This document shows positions 26,993 through 38,547 of a DNA stretch of 64,000 nt, piece after piece. Position numbers and translations under genes: made by a program. Source of the stretch: Intestinimonas timonensis. Lineage in GTDB: Bacteria > Bacillota > Clostridia > Oscillospirales > Oscillospiraceae. Every line of letters starts with the position of its first letter. Within the stretch, counting starts at the first letter, position 1. The DNA lies in assembly GCF_900626145.1 (NCBI RefSeq), contig NZ_LR130817.1, positions 1,356,382 through 1,420,381 of the forward strand, written 5' to 3'. The notes below the pieces were generated by a model that saw nothing but the letters and a program-made list of their open reading frames with translations, was not told where the DNA came from and did no database searches.

Positions 26993-28489
26993 ATGACCCG
27001 CTTTTCTCACCGTGTCCTGGCTACGGCCACCGCGCTGACGGTGCTGAGCACCGGCGCTTCCGCCTTTGCCGCGGAGTCCGCCGAGACCACTGCCGCCCCC
27101 GAGGCCGCCGAGAGCGCCATTGCCGTGCAGCTGGACGGCAAGGACCTGACCTTCACCGACGCCGTTCCCCAGGTGAAGGACGAGCGCACCTTCCTCCCCT
27201 TCCGGGCCGTCTTTGAGGCCATGGGCGCTGAGGTGAGCTATGACGCCGCCGCCAACCAGGTCTCCGCCACCCGTGACGGCACCACCGTCACCATGACCCT
27301 GGACTCCACCGAGGCCACCGTCACCACCGGCGACGTGACCACCACCCTGGCCATGGACGTAGCCCCCTATGCCGCCCAGAACCGCACCTACGTCCCCGTC
27401 CGCTTCGCCGCCCAGGCCTTCGGCTGCGCCGTGGGCTGGGACCAGGACGACAGCACCGTCATCCTGGTGGACACCCAGAAGCTCCTGGAGGACGCCAAGG
27501 CCGACAACACCTATACTTATCTGGACAAGTACCTGGCCTACAATGAGCAGTTCATGACCGGCAACTGGGAGATGAAGGCCGACTTTGACGCCTCCGCCAC
27601 CGTGCTGGGCATGGGCCCCGCCACCCTGGAGGGCACCATGAGCGGTATTTCCGCCGGCTCCACCCAGGTGGAGGCCGCCATGACCATGAAGATGGACCTG
27701 AAGGCCCTCATCGACGGCTTTAACGGCCTGGTGTCCGCCGGCACTGAGACCGAGGGCACCGTGGACGCCGAGGCTCAGGCCAAGACCGACGCCCTGCTGA
27801 AGGCCCTGAAGGAGGACGGCATCTCCATGGAGCTCCGGGGCGACCTGGGTACCGGCATGCTCTACTTCACCCTGTCCGGCGACATCCTGGCCGACGCCGG
27901 CATCCCTGCAGACAGCTGGATCTCCATGGACATGGGCGCTCTGTACGGCGCCATGGGTATGGACTACACCGCCCTGATCGACGCCTCCAAGACCCTGGAC
28001 CCCAACGCCCTGCTCCAGACCTCCCTGAGCGGCATGACCCTCACCGACAAGGATGCCGACTACGCCGCCGTCTCCGCCCTGGTGGAGGGCGTGGCCAAGT
28101 TCCTGGCCGATGACTCCTTCGTGAAGGACGGCAGCAACTACACCACCACCTACACCCTGAATCAGGCCGGCTCCGACGTCACCATCGCCTTCACCCTGCT
28201 GATGAAGGACGACGCTGTGGTGGGCTATGACCTGACCATGAAAGCCACTTCCGGCGGCGACGACGAGACCGGCATCCCCGCCATGGCCATGGACATGAAG
28301 GCCGGCATGGACGCCGACAACAACATGACTGTCTCCATGACTCTGGACTCCAACAACATGCTGGACCTGAGCCTGGAGATGACCGGCAGCTATGCCACCA
28401 CCGACAAGGCTCCCGAGCTCACTCCCCCCGCTGACGCCACCGTGATCCCCTACGAGCAGCTGCTCACCGGCACTGCCGAGCAGGCGTAA
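26993..28489 (+). CDS. Secreted protein with copper amine oxidase N-terminal-like domain
   Basis: A 498-residue exported protein. A signal peptide (about residues 1-26, ending ASAFAAE) is followed by a copper-amine-oxidase-like N-terminal domain at about 45-165 (RTFLPFRAVFEAMGAEVSYD and RTYVPVRFAAQAFGCAVGWD). The remaining 330 residues are rich in Met, Asp, Thr and Ala, with repeated MTMKMDL-like strands, and resemble a beta-rich lipid- or wall-associated domain of unknown role. Such N-domains are wall-linked modules in Firmicutes and do not imply oxidase activity. ATG at 26993 follows AGGAGG. Confidence 0.85.
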   Translation: MTRFSHRVLATATALTVLSTGASAFAAESAETTAAPEAAESAIAVQLDGKDLTFTDAVPQVKDERTFLPFRAVFEAMGAEVSYDAAANQVSATRDGTTVTMTLDSTEATVTTGDVTTTLAMDVAPYAAQNRTYVPVRFAAQAFGCAVGWDQDDSTVILVDTQKLLEDAKADNTYTYLDKYLAYNEQFMTGNWEMKADFDASATVLGMGPATLEGTMSGISAGSTQVEAAMTMKMDLKALIDGFNGLVSAGTETEGTVDAEAQAKTDALLKALKEDGISMELRGDLGTGMLYFTLSGDILADAGIPADSWISMDMGALYGAMGMDYTALIDASKTLDPNALLQTSLSGMTLTDKDADYAAVSALVEGVAKFLADDSFVKDGSNYTTTYTLNQAGSDVTIAFTLLMKDDAVVGYDLTMKATSGGDDETGIPAMAMDMKAGMDADNNMTVSMTLDSNNMLDLSLEMTGSYATTDKAPELTPPADATVIPYEQLLTGTAEQA

Positions 28490-28510
28490 GCACCACCTCT
28501 GAAAGCAGAA

Positions 28511-28548
28511 GGCAGCCCTCCCCATGATGGGGAGGGCTGCCGTTTTTT
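28511..28548 (+). terminator. Terminator of the surface protein gene
   Basis: A 13-bp perfect stem (28511-28523 with 28529-28541) followed by six T residues. Confidence 0.9.
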
Positions 28549-29068
28549 ATGCCGCTCTGGGCCGGGGCACAGGACGGAACTGAGGCGCCTGCTGGCTCTG
28601 GAAGGCGGCTGGGTCGGGGTACAAACGGAGAAGCTCCGCCACGGCACACACCTTGTCCACACAGCTCACAACCAGAGACTCCAGGTAGCGGTAGGGCCGG
28701 AGCGTCAGCGGCCACATATGCTTGACGATGATGTCCCGCTCCTTCTCACTGAGGGAAAAGAAGGTCTCGGCATTTTTCAGCGCCGTTTTGGGATGCTCGG
28801 TGCCGTGCCACTTGCCGTTGGGCGCCCTCTGGCCGGTCCAGTCATAGAGGTAGAGGTCGTGGAGCAGTCCGCCCCGGGCGGCGGCGCAGGCGTCCAGCCC
28901 CATCCGCAGGCACACCCGCCAGCTCCAGTAGGACACCCACACACTGTGGTGAAAGCAGCTAAAGCCCTTGGTGTGCTGGGGCAGCCGCTCCATGGCCCGG
29001 ACGGCCAGATGGTCCATGAGATCAGCCACTGCGGTCAGGTACGTCTCATATTCAAAAAAGGTCCACAT
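28547..29068 (-). CDS. HD-domain protein (putative phosphohydrolase)
   Basis: A 173-residue protein starting MWTFFEYETYLT. His pairs FHHSVWVSYWSW, the metal-binding HD in GGLLHDLYLYDW (about residue 70) and a later HMWPL His fit the HD superfamily. Such short HD proteins often hydrolyse nucleotides or phosphate esters; the substrate is unknown. ATG at 29068 has AAAGGAGGAAC upstream, better than an earlier in-frame start. It converges with the surface protein gene, and its 3' end touches that terminator. Confidence 0.8.
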   Translation of the reverse strand: MWTFFEYETYLTAVADLMDHLAVRAMERLPQHTKGFSCFHHSVWVSYWSWRVCLRMGLDACAAARGGLLHDLYLYDWTGQRAPNGKWHGTEHPKTALKNAETFFSLSEKERDIIVKHMWPLTLRPYRYLESLVVSCVDKVCAVAELLRLYPDPAAFQSQQAPQFRPVPRPRAA

Positions 29069-29180
29069 ATGCGGTTCCTCCTTTTTTCGTTTTCCATAGC
29101 ATACCCCATCTTCTTTGAAAAACCTTTTTCCCTGGATTAAGAATTCCTTACGGGACACGCAAAAAAGAGAGAACCTAGTT

Positions 29181-29207
29181 TTAGCACTCTCAAATCAAGA
29201 GTGCTAA
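29181..29207 (+). promoter_or_regulatory. CIRCE operator upstream of hsp20
   Basis: TTAGCACTC-N9-GAGTGCTAA, a perfect CIRCE, lies 200 bp upstream of the hsp20 start. The leader between them holds a plausible -10 (TATACT near 29258) but no clear -35, and no other gene. Confidence 0.93.
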
Positions 29208-29406
29208 TATTTACAATTTAGACATAATTATATGTATATTTGTTCACAGACCTGAGCGTATACTAGGTCCAGAAACAAAGAGAAAGGGTTGGTTCCCAAG
29301 GGAATGTGACCCTGGAAAGAGGATGGTTTTCATGGCAGATGCAAGATTCTAGCAATTCATCCGATAGACTGCTAACGCAACCTGATCTTTGAAAGGAGCC
29401 TTTGAT

Positions 29407-29835
29407 ATGTTTGGTATGATCCCCTTTGAGCGCAGTGACGACAACTTTTTCGACCTGTTTGATAATTTCGAGCGTAAGTTCTTCGGCAACAGCAACGCCG
29501 CCATTCCCGATTTCCGCACCGATATCCGCGACGCCGGCGACCGTTTTGTTTTAGAAGCAGAGCTGCCCGGCTTCAACAAGGAGGACATCAAGCTGGATGT
29601 GAAGGACGGCATCCTCACCATCTCTGCCCAGCACACTGAGAACAAGGACGAGAAGGACGACAAGGGCAGCTACATCCGCCGTGAGCGCCGCTATGGTTCT
29701 TTCACCCGTTCCTTTGACATCACCGGCGTGGATGACGAGCACATCACCGCCTCCTACAACAACGGTGTGCTGGAGCTGAACCTGCCCAAGGCTGTGCCTG
29801 TGGTACCTGAGGCCAAGCGCATCGCCATCGAGTAA
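29407..29835 (+). CDS. hsp20: Small heat shock protein of the Hsp20 family
   Basis: A 142-residue alpha-crystallin-domain chaperone: MFGMIPFERSDDNFFDLFD at the N-terminus, ELPGFNKEDIKLDVKDGIL in the core, and the GVLELNLPK motif near the end. ATG at 29407 follows AAAGGAGCC; an earlier TTG in frame overlaps that ribosome site. It holds unfolded proteins during heat stress. The upstream CIRCE shows HrcA-type control, shared with htpG in this window. Confidence 0.95.
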   Translation: MFGMIPFERSDDNFFDLFDNFERKFFGNSNAAIPDFRTDIRDAGDRFVLEAELPGFNKEDIKLDVKDGILTISAQHTENKDEKDDKGSYIRRERRYGSFTRSFDITGVDDEHITASYNNGVLELNLPKAVPVVPEAKRIAIE

Positions 29836-29846
29836 AGACCTGGCGA

Positions 29847-30143
29847 AGGAGCCGGTCGGCAGGGCCGACCGGCTCCTCAGGTTGTCGAAAAAGGGCATAT
29901 ACGTCAGATTTTGTGCAAGAGCCTCGCAGAGTTCCGTCGTCCGCAGACGACGGAATCAAGTACAGTCTGTTTTTTCAGGGGACATGTGCCTCGGAAAAAA
30001 CACTGCTCAGGCCGCAAACGTGCGAGCGAAGCGAGTGCGATGCAGCGGCCTGCATCTTTTCGAAAAAATGCCTGCATTTTTGAGAGAGCCTGTCGACTTT
30101 GTCGACAGGCTCAGGAGCCGGTCGGCAGGGCCGACCGGCTCCT
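29847..30143. repeat. Nested inverted-repeat element flanked by two identical hairpins
   Basis: The same 31-bp palindrome (14-bp arms, loop AGG) occurs at 29847-29877 and at 30113-30143. Between them are further perfect hairpins: 10-bp arms around 29931-29954, CAGGCCGC/GCGGCCTG arms around 30009-30050, and 12-bp arms with a TTT loop at 30086-30112. No protein is encoded. The first copy could act as the hsp20 terminator. The whole looks like a non-autonomous repeat (MITE or REP-like). Confidence 0.65.
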
Positions 30144-30187
30144 TTTCGGTGTGGAGGTGTCAGGCGTGCCCCCCCTGCAGTGGAAGA

Positions 30188-30382
30188 TCATGGTTTTTCC
30201 CTTGCCTTCCAGTGGGGACAGGTCTGATCCGGGCTGGGGTGCTTCCCACACCGGGGCACATGACAGTGCCCATACCACAGAGGCCAGAATTTTCCGCACT
30301 CCACCATCACATAGTGCTGCCGGTAATGGGCGCATGTGCCGCAGACCTCTTTTTCCACAATGTACTTGGCGTTTGATTTCAT
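30188..30382 (-). CDS. Small cysteine-rich protein
   Basis: A 64-residue protein with eight-residue spaced cysteines: VCGTCAHYRQHYV, ECGKFW, HCHVPRCGKH and TCPHW. Six Cys and several His suggest zinc or another metal, without a recognised family. ATG at 30382 follows GAGGTG. It is divergent from clpB and ends inside the flank of the repeat element. Confidence 0.55.
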   Translation of the reverse strand: MKSNAKYIVEKEVCGTCAHYRQHYVMVECGKFWPLWYGHCHVPRCGKHPSPDQTCPHWKAREKP

Positions 30383-30491
30383 GGTTTCTTTCACCTCGCT
30401 ACAATACTATCATAAAGAAAAGGACACACTTGATTTTACCAATATTACTATTAAGATATAGTAAATTACACCCGAAAGGATGTGACTTCTC

Positions 30492-33125
<2,634 letters not shown>

Positions 33126-33150
33126 TTCCCTTTCTGCCCGTACAGATCAG

Positions 33151-33186
33151 CAGGACCTTCCGGTTTGGCCGGAGGGTCCTGTTTTT
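33151..33186 (+). terminator. Terminator of clpB
   Basis: A 13-bp stem with one G-T pair (33151-33163 with 33169-33181) followed by five T residues. Confidence 0.85.
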
Positions 33187-33338
33187 ATATTTTTTCGCTC
33201 GAAATTTTCCACACCTTCTCTTGAAAGTCCGGTTCTGTCCGTCTATTGTGGACTTTTGTCCACTTTAACAAAGCAGGGCGAAAAAGTCCCTCCGCGGCTG
33301 TGCGTTCTGACAAGTTTTGCATCAACAGAAGAAACAGA

Positions 33339-33367
33339 TTGCAAATTCAACCTTTTCGGCGTATAAT
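33339..33367 (+). promoter_or_regulatory. Promoter of pyruvate carboxylase
   Basis: TTGCAA (33339-33344), 17 bp, TATAAT (33362-33367). The transcript would start near 33374, about 120 nt before the start codon. Confidence 0.8.
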
Positions 33368-33419
33368 CATACACAGCTATAATCGGTCGTGAAACGCCGG
33401 CAAGGGTTGTCTGGCGGCG

Positions 33420-33450
33420 GGGCAGGCGGTTTTTCGCCCGCCCTTTTTTT
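33420..33450 (+). terminator. Attenuator-like terminator in the pyc leader
   Basis: A GC-rich stem of eight pairs with one mismatch (33420-33428 with 33435-33443) followed by seven T residues, inside the leader and 42 bp before the start codon. Upstream, CGCCGG (33396-33401) can pair with CTGGCG (33411-33416), giving an alternative fold. Confidence 0.6.
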
Positions 33451-33492
33451 CGCAACACGACCCACCTTTGAATGAAAGGAAGGGACCCCGAA

Positions 33493-36400
33493 GTGTCAGA
33501 ATGCAAGTTCCAGAAGGTCCTGGCTGCAAACCGTGGAGAGATCGCCATCCGCATCTTCCGCGCCTGTTACGACCTGGGCCTGCGCACCGTGGCCATGTAC
33601 TCCAACGAGGATACCTTCGCCCTGTTCCGCACCCGGGCCGACGAGGCCTACCGCATCGGTGAGAGCAAATCCCCCCTGGGAGCCTACCTGGATATCCCGG
33701 GCATCATCGACCTGGCCAAGCGCCGGCACGTGGACGCCATCCACCCCGGTTATGGGTTCCTCTCCGAGAACGCCGAGTTCGCCAAGGCCTGTGAGGATGC
33801 CGGTATCACCTTCATCGGCCCCAGCTCCAAGATCCTGGCCCAGATGGGCGACAAGCTGGCGGCCAAGGCCACGGCCCTGGCCTGCGGCGTGCCCACCATC
33901 CCCGGCTCCACCGAGCCCCTGAAGAGCGCCGACGAAGCCCTGGAGAAGGCCATCTCCTACGGCTTCCCCATCATCCTCAAGGCGGCCGCCGGCGGCGGCG
34001 GCCGGGGCATGCGCCGCTGTGACACCCCGGAGGAGGTCAAACCCGCCTTCGAGCTGGTCCAGGGCGAGGCCCGTAAGGCCTTCGGCAACGACGACATCTT
34101 TATTGAAAAGTACCTGGTGGAGCCCAAGCACATCGAGGTCCAGATCCTGGGCGACCAGTACGGCAATGTGGTCCACCTGGGAGAGCGCGACTGCTCCCTC
34201 CAGCGCCGCTACCAGAAGGTGGTGGAGTTCGCCCCCGCCTGGAGCGTCCCCAAGGACACCCTGGAGAAGCTCCACACCGACGCCGTGAAGATCGCCAAGT
34301 ACGTGGGCTACGTCAACGCCGGTACCGTGGAGTTCCTGGTGGACCGGGATGGAAACCACTATTTTATCGAGATGAACCCCCGCATCCAGGTGGAGCACAC
34401 CGTCACCGAGCAGGTCACCGGTGTGGACCTGGTCCGGGCCCAGATCCTCATCGCCGAGGGCCACCCCCTCTCCCACCCCTACATCGGCATGGGCAAGCAG
34501 TCCGACCTGCGGATGAACGGCTACGCCATCCAGTGCCGGGTGACCACCGAGGACCCCGCCAACAACTTCGCCCCCGACACCGGCAAGATCACCGCCTACC
34601 GCTCCGGCGGCGGCTGCGGCGTCCGCCTGGACGGCGGCAACGCCTACACCGGCGCCATCATCTCCCCCTACTACGACTCCCTGCTGGTCAAGGTCACCAC
34701 CTGGGACAACACCTTTGAGGGCGCCTGCCGCCGTGCCGCCCGTGCCGTCCGTGAGGAGCACATCCGGGGCGTCAAGACCAACATCCCCTTCATCAGCAAC
34801 ATCCTCGGTCACCCCACTTTTTTGGCCGGCAAGTGCCACACCAAATTCATCGACGAGACCCCTGAGCTCTTTGAGATGCAGTACGGCAAGGACCGCGCCA
34901 CCAAGGTCCTCAAATACATCGCTCAGCGCCAGATCGAAAATCCCTCCGCGGAGCGGCCTCAGTTCGACATTCCCCGGTTCCCCACCGTCACCGGAGAGCG
35001 GGGCGCCGGTCTCAAGTCTCTGCTGGATGAAAAGGGCCCTGAAGCCCTCCGGGACTGGGTAAAGGCTCAGAAGAAGCTGCTCATCACCGACACCACCATG
35101 CGGGACGCCCACCAGTCCCTCCTCTCCACCCGTGTGCGTACCCGGGACCTGCTGCTGGGTGCCGACGGCACCTCCGAGATCCTCTCCGACGCCTTCTCCC
35201 TGGAAATGTGGGGCGGCGCCACCTTCGACGTGGCCTACCGTTTCCTCCACGAGTCCCCCTGGGAGCGGCTGGACCTCCTGCGGAAGAAGATCCCCAACAT
35301 CCCCTTCCAGATGCTCCTCCGGGGCGCCAACGCCGTGGGCTACACCAACTATCCCGACAACCTCATCCGGGCCTTCGTCCAGGAGGCGGCCAAGAGCGGT
35401 ATCGACATCTTCCGCATCTTCGACTCCCTCAACTGGATCCCCGGTATGGAGGTAGCCATGGACGAGGTGCTCAAGCAGGGCAAAGTCTGCGAGGCCACCA
35501 TGTGCTACACCGGCAACATTCTGGACCCCAAGCGGGACCGCTATACCATTGAATACTACGTCAACATGGCCAAGGAGCTGGAGAAGCGGGGCGCCCATAT
35601 CCTGTGCATCAAGGACATGTCCGGCCTGCTGAAGCCCTATGCCGCCAAGAAGCTGGTCAAGGCCCTGAAGGAAGAAGTGGGCCTGCCCATCCACCTCCAC
35701 ACCCACGACACCTCCGGCAACCAGGTGGCCACCTACCTCATGGCCGCCGAAGCCGGCGTGGACATCGTGGACTGCGCCATCGACTCCATGTCCTCCATGA
35801 CCAGCCAGCCCTCCCTCAACGCCGTGGTCACCGCCCTCCAGGGACAGGAGCGGGACACCGGCCTGGACCCGGTCCGGCTTCAGGAGCTCTCCGACTACTG
35901 GTCCGACGTGCGCCTGCGGTACGCCTCCTTCGAGACCGGCATGAAGAACCCCTCCACCGATATCTACCGCTACGAGATGCCTGGCGGCCAGTACTCCAAC
36001 CTGAAGTCCCAGGTGGAGAGCCTGGGCCTGGGCGGCCAGTTCGACGATGTAAAGAACATGTACACCCAGGTCAACCACATGCTGGGCGACATTGTCAAGG
36101 TGACCCCCTCCTCCAAGATGGTGGGCGACCTGGCCATCTTCATGGTCCAGCACGATCTGACCCCCGAAAACATTGTGGAAAAGGGCGAGGCCCTCACCTT
36201 CCCCGACTCGGTGGTGAGCTACTTCAAGGGCATGATGGGCCAGCCCGCATGGGGCTTCCCGGAGGACCTCCAGAAGGTGGTCCTCAAGGGCGAGGAACCC
36301 ATCACCTGCCGTCCCGGCGAGCTGCTGGAGCCCATCGACTTTGAGGCCGTTCGGGAAAAGCTCCAGAACATGACCAAGGACCCCATCAACATGCGTGCCA

Positions 36401-36924
36401 TCCTCTCTTACTGCCTCTATCCCAAGGTCTATGAGGAGTACCGCAGCCACCGTCAGGAGTACGGCTACATCATGCGCATGGGCAGCCACGTCTTCTTCAA
36501 CGGCATGGCGCTGGGCGAGACCAACCTCATCAGCATTGAGGACGGCAAGACCCTGGTCATCAAGTACCTGGGCCTGGGCGACCTCAACGAGGACGGTACC
36601 CGGAATGTCCACTTCGACCTCAACGGCATGGGCCGCACCGTGGCCGTCCCCGACCCCAACGCCCAGGTCCAGGTCCACCCCGTGGTCATGGCCGACCCTG
36701 AGGACAAGGGCCAGGTGGGTGCCTCTATCCCCGGCATGGTCTCCAAGATCAGCGTCAAGCCCGGCGACCAGGTGGAGGAGAACCAGGTGGTGGCCGTCAT
36801 CGAGGCCATGAAGATGGAGACCAGCGTGGTCTCCCGTATCTCCGGAACCGTGGACCAGCTCCTCGCCTCTGCCGGCGCCTCCGTCAAATCCGGCGAGCTT
36901 CTCCTCACCATCCTGCCCAACTAA
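33493..36924 (+). CDS. pyc: Pyruvate carboxylase
   Basis: A 1143-residue single-chain enzyme. The biotin carboxylase domain (about 1-450) shows KVLAANRGEIAIRIFRA and the Gly-rich ATP-grasp loop AAAGGGGRGM; the carboxyltransferase domain (about 530-820) shows DTTMRDAHQS and HTHDTSGNQ; the C-terminal biotin carrier holds EAMKMET with the biotinylated Lys. It makes oxaloacetate from pyruvate. GTG at 33493 is preferred because AAAGGAAGG lies upstream with normal spacing; an ATG seven codons earlier has no ribosome site. Confidence 0.96.
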   Translation: MSECKFQKVLAANRGEIAIRIFRACYDLGLRTVAMYSNEDTFALFRTRADEAYRIGESKSPLGAYLDIPGIIDLAKRRHVDAIHPGYGFLSENAEFAKACEDAGITFIGPSSKILAQMGDKLAAKATALACGVPTIPGSTEPLKSADEALEKAISYGFPIILKAAAGGGGRGMRRCDTPEEVKPAFELVQGEARKAFGNDDIFIEKYLVEPKHIEVQILGDQYGNVVHLGERDCSLQRRYQKVVEFAPAWSVPKDTLEKLHTDAVKIAKYVGYVNAGTVEFLVDRDGNHYFIEMNPRIQVEHTVTEQVTGVDLVRAQILIAEGHPLSHPYIGMGKQSDLRMNGYAIQCRVTTEDPANNFAPDTGKITAYRSGGGCGVRLDGGNAYTGAIISPYYDSLLVKVTTWDNTFEGACRRAARAVREEHIRGVKTNIPFISNILGHPTFLAGKCHTKFIDETPELFEMQYGKDRATKVLKYIAQRQIENPSAERPQFDIPRFPTVTGERGAGLKSLLDEKGPEALRDWVKAQKKLLITDTTMRDAHQSLLSTRVRTRDLLLGADGTSEILSDAFSLEMWGGATFDVAYRFLHESPWERLDLLRKKIPNIPFQMLLRGANAVGYTNYPDNLIRAFVQEAAKSGIDIFRIFDSLNWIPGMEVAMDEVLKQGKVCEATMCYTGNILDPKRDRYTIEYYVNMAKELEKRGAHILCIKDMSGLLKPYAAKKLVKALKEEVGLPIHLHTHDTSGNQVATYLMAAEAGVDIVDCAIDSMSSMTSQPSLNAVVTALQGQERDTGLDPVRLQELSDYWSDVRLRYASFETGMKNPSTDIYRYEMPGGQYSNLKSQVESLGLGGQFDDVKNMYTQVNHMLGDIVKVTPSSKMVGDLAIFMVQHDLTPENIVEKGEALTFPDSVVSYFKGMMGQPAWGFPEDLQKVVLKGEEPITCRPGELLEPIDFEAVREKLQNMTKDPINMRAILSYCLYPKVYEEYRSHRQEYGYIMRMGSHVFFNGMALGETNLISIEDGKTLVIKYLGLGDLNEDGTRNVHFDLNGMGRTVAVPDPNAQVQVHPVVMADPEDKGQVGASIPGMVSKISVKPGDQVEENQVVAVIEAMKMETSVVSRISGTVDQLLASAGASVKSGELLLTILPN

Positions 36925-36998
36925 GTCCCTCTTTTCTTTTCTGCTTTACTGTGCTATAATGCACACAATATCCCATTTTGTGGAGGAGCTGAGAAAAC

Positions 36999-37295
36999 GT
37001 GATCCGTCATATGATCTTCTGGGATCTGGCCGACCCGAGCATGGACCGTTCGGAGCTGGCGGCCTTCCTGAAATCCACCTTCGATCCCATGGTGGGGGCT
37101 GTCCCCGGCCTGCGCTGCGCTCACATTGGCTTTGACCAGGGCATGGGCACCCACGACGTGGGCCTGTGCTGCGATCTGGACAGTCTGGAGGCCCTGGCCG
37201 CCTATCAGGACTATCCCCCCCATGTGGCCTTCAAGGGTTGGGCCAAGGAACACTTCAAAGAGCGCTGCTGCGTGGATCTGGAGGTGTCTGAATGA
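36999..37295 (+). CDS. Dabb-family stress-responsive A/B barrel protein
   Basis: A 98-residue protein starting MIRHMIFWDL, which matches the small dimeric alpha+beta barrel (Dabb) family: His at position 4, GLRCAHIGFD in the middle and YPPHVAFKGW before the end. Start is GTG after GGAGGAG. Its stop overlaps the start of the aminotransferase gene by four bases (ATGA), so the two are coupled. The function of bacterial Dabb proteins is mostly unknown. Confidence 0.88.
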   Translation: MIRHMIFWDLADPSMDRSELAAFLKSTFDPMVGAVPGLRCAHIGFDQGMGTHDVGLCCDLDSLEALAAYQDYPPHVAFKGWAKEHFKERCCVDLEVSE

Positions 37296-38485
37296 GCAAT
37301 CTGCCTGAAAATATGGTACAGCTGGGCAGCCGCCGGAACATCATGCGTGAGATCCGGGAGTACGGTCTGATCCGTGCCCGGGAGGTGGGTGCCGAGAACG
37401 TGCTGGACTTCTCCTTGGGCAACCCCAGCGTCCCCCCACCGCCCCAGGTCAACGACACCATCCGGGCCATTCTGGACTCCCCCCAGGGGGACTCCATCCA
37501 CGCCTACACCACCGCCCAGGGCGACCTGGCCGTCCGGGAGTCCCTGGCCGCCTCCCTGACCCGCCGCTTCGGCATGCACTACGGCCCCGACGACCTCTAC
37601 ATCACCGTGGGCGCCGCCGCCGGCCTGTGCTGCTGCTTCCGGGCTCTGGCCTGCCCCGGGGATGAGTTCGTCCTCATGGCCCCCTACTTCACCGAGTACG
37701 ACATCTTCGTCCGCGGCAACGGCGGCATCCCCGTGGTGGTCCCCCCGGACTACGACACCTTCCAGCCCGACATGAAGGCCCTGGAGGCTGCCATCGGTCC
37801 CAAGACCAAGGCCCTGGTGGTCAACTCCCCCAACAACCCCTCCGGCGCCATCTACTCCGCCGAGACCCTCACCGCCATGGCCGACCTGCTGCGCCGGAAG
37901 GCCGCTGAGTACGGTCACCCCATCTACCTCATCTCCGACGAGCCCTACCGGGAGATCGTCTTCCAGGGCTTCACCGTGCCCTGGATTCCCAACTTCTACG
38001 ACGACACCCTGGTGTGCTACTCTTACAGCAAATCCATCTCCCTCCCCGGCGAGCGTATTGGCTACGTGCTGGTGGGCGAGAAGGTGGCCGAGCACAAGGC
38101 CGTCTACGCCGCCATCTGCGGTGCCGGGCGGGTGCTGGGCTACGTCAACGCCCCCAGCCTTTTCCAGCGAGTGGCCGCCGCCTGTGACGGTCTGACCTCC
38201 GACCTGAGCATCTACCAGACCAACCGGGACCTGCTCTACAACGGTCTTACCTCCATGGGCTACACCTGCGTGGAGCCCGGCGGCACCTTCTATCTGCTGC
38301 TCAAGTCCCCGGTGCCCGACGCCAACGAGTTCTGCAAGCGTGCTCAGGCATACGACCTTCTCTTCCCGCCCACCGACGACTTCGCCTGCCCCGGCTGGTG
38401 CCGCATCGCCTTCTGCACCACCACCGAGCAGGTGCAAAAGGCCCTCCCCATCTTCAAGAAGCTAGCCGAGGAATACGGCCTCTAA
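37292..38485 (+). CDS. Class I/II pyridoxal-phosphate aminotransferase
   Basis: A 397-residue fold type I aminotransferase. VNSPNNPSGAIYS, ISDEPYREIVF and SYSKSISLPGERIGY (the Lys in SKSIS binds the cofactor) are all present. It belongs near the aspartate/aromatic aminotransferase group; the preferred amino acid cannot be told from sequence. It is coupled to the upstream Dabb gene and ends at a strong terminator. Confidence 0.93.
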   Translation: MSNLPENMVQLGSRRNIMREIREYGLIRAREVGAENVLDFSLGNPSVPPPPQVNDTIRAILDSPQGDSIHAYTTAQGDLAVRESLAASLTRRFGMHYGPDDLYITVGAAAGLCCCFRALACPGDEFVLMAPYFTEYDIFVRGNGGIPVVVPPDYDTFQPDMKALEAAIGPKTKALVVNSPNNPSGAIYSAETLTAMADLLRRKAAEYGHPIYLISDEPYREIVFQGFTVPWIPNFYDDTLVCYSYSKSISLPGERIGYVLVGEKVAEHKAVYAAICGAGRVLGYVNAPSLFQRVAAACDGLTSDLSIYQTNRDLLYNGLTSMGYTCVEPGGTFYLLLKSPVPDANEFCKRAQAYDLLFPPTDDFACPGWCRIAFCTTTEQVQKALPIFKKLAEEYGL

Positions 38486-38493
38486 CAGCATAG

Positions 38494-38539
38494 AAAAAGA
38501 CCGGAGCGACATGTGGCAGCATGTCGCTCCGGTCTTTTT
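38494..38539. terminator. Bidirectional terminator
   Basis: A 20-bp perfect stem with A and T tails and a 6-nt loop, between the convergent aminotransferase and transporter genes. Confidence 0.93.
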
Positions 38540-38547
38540 TGGTATCC

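Noticed and set aside
30421..30491. CIRCE or CtsR operator at clpB
   Set aside because: No TTAGCACTC dyad and no heptad repeat of the CtsR type could be found.
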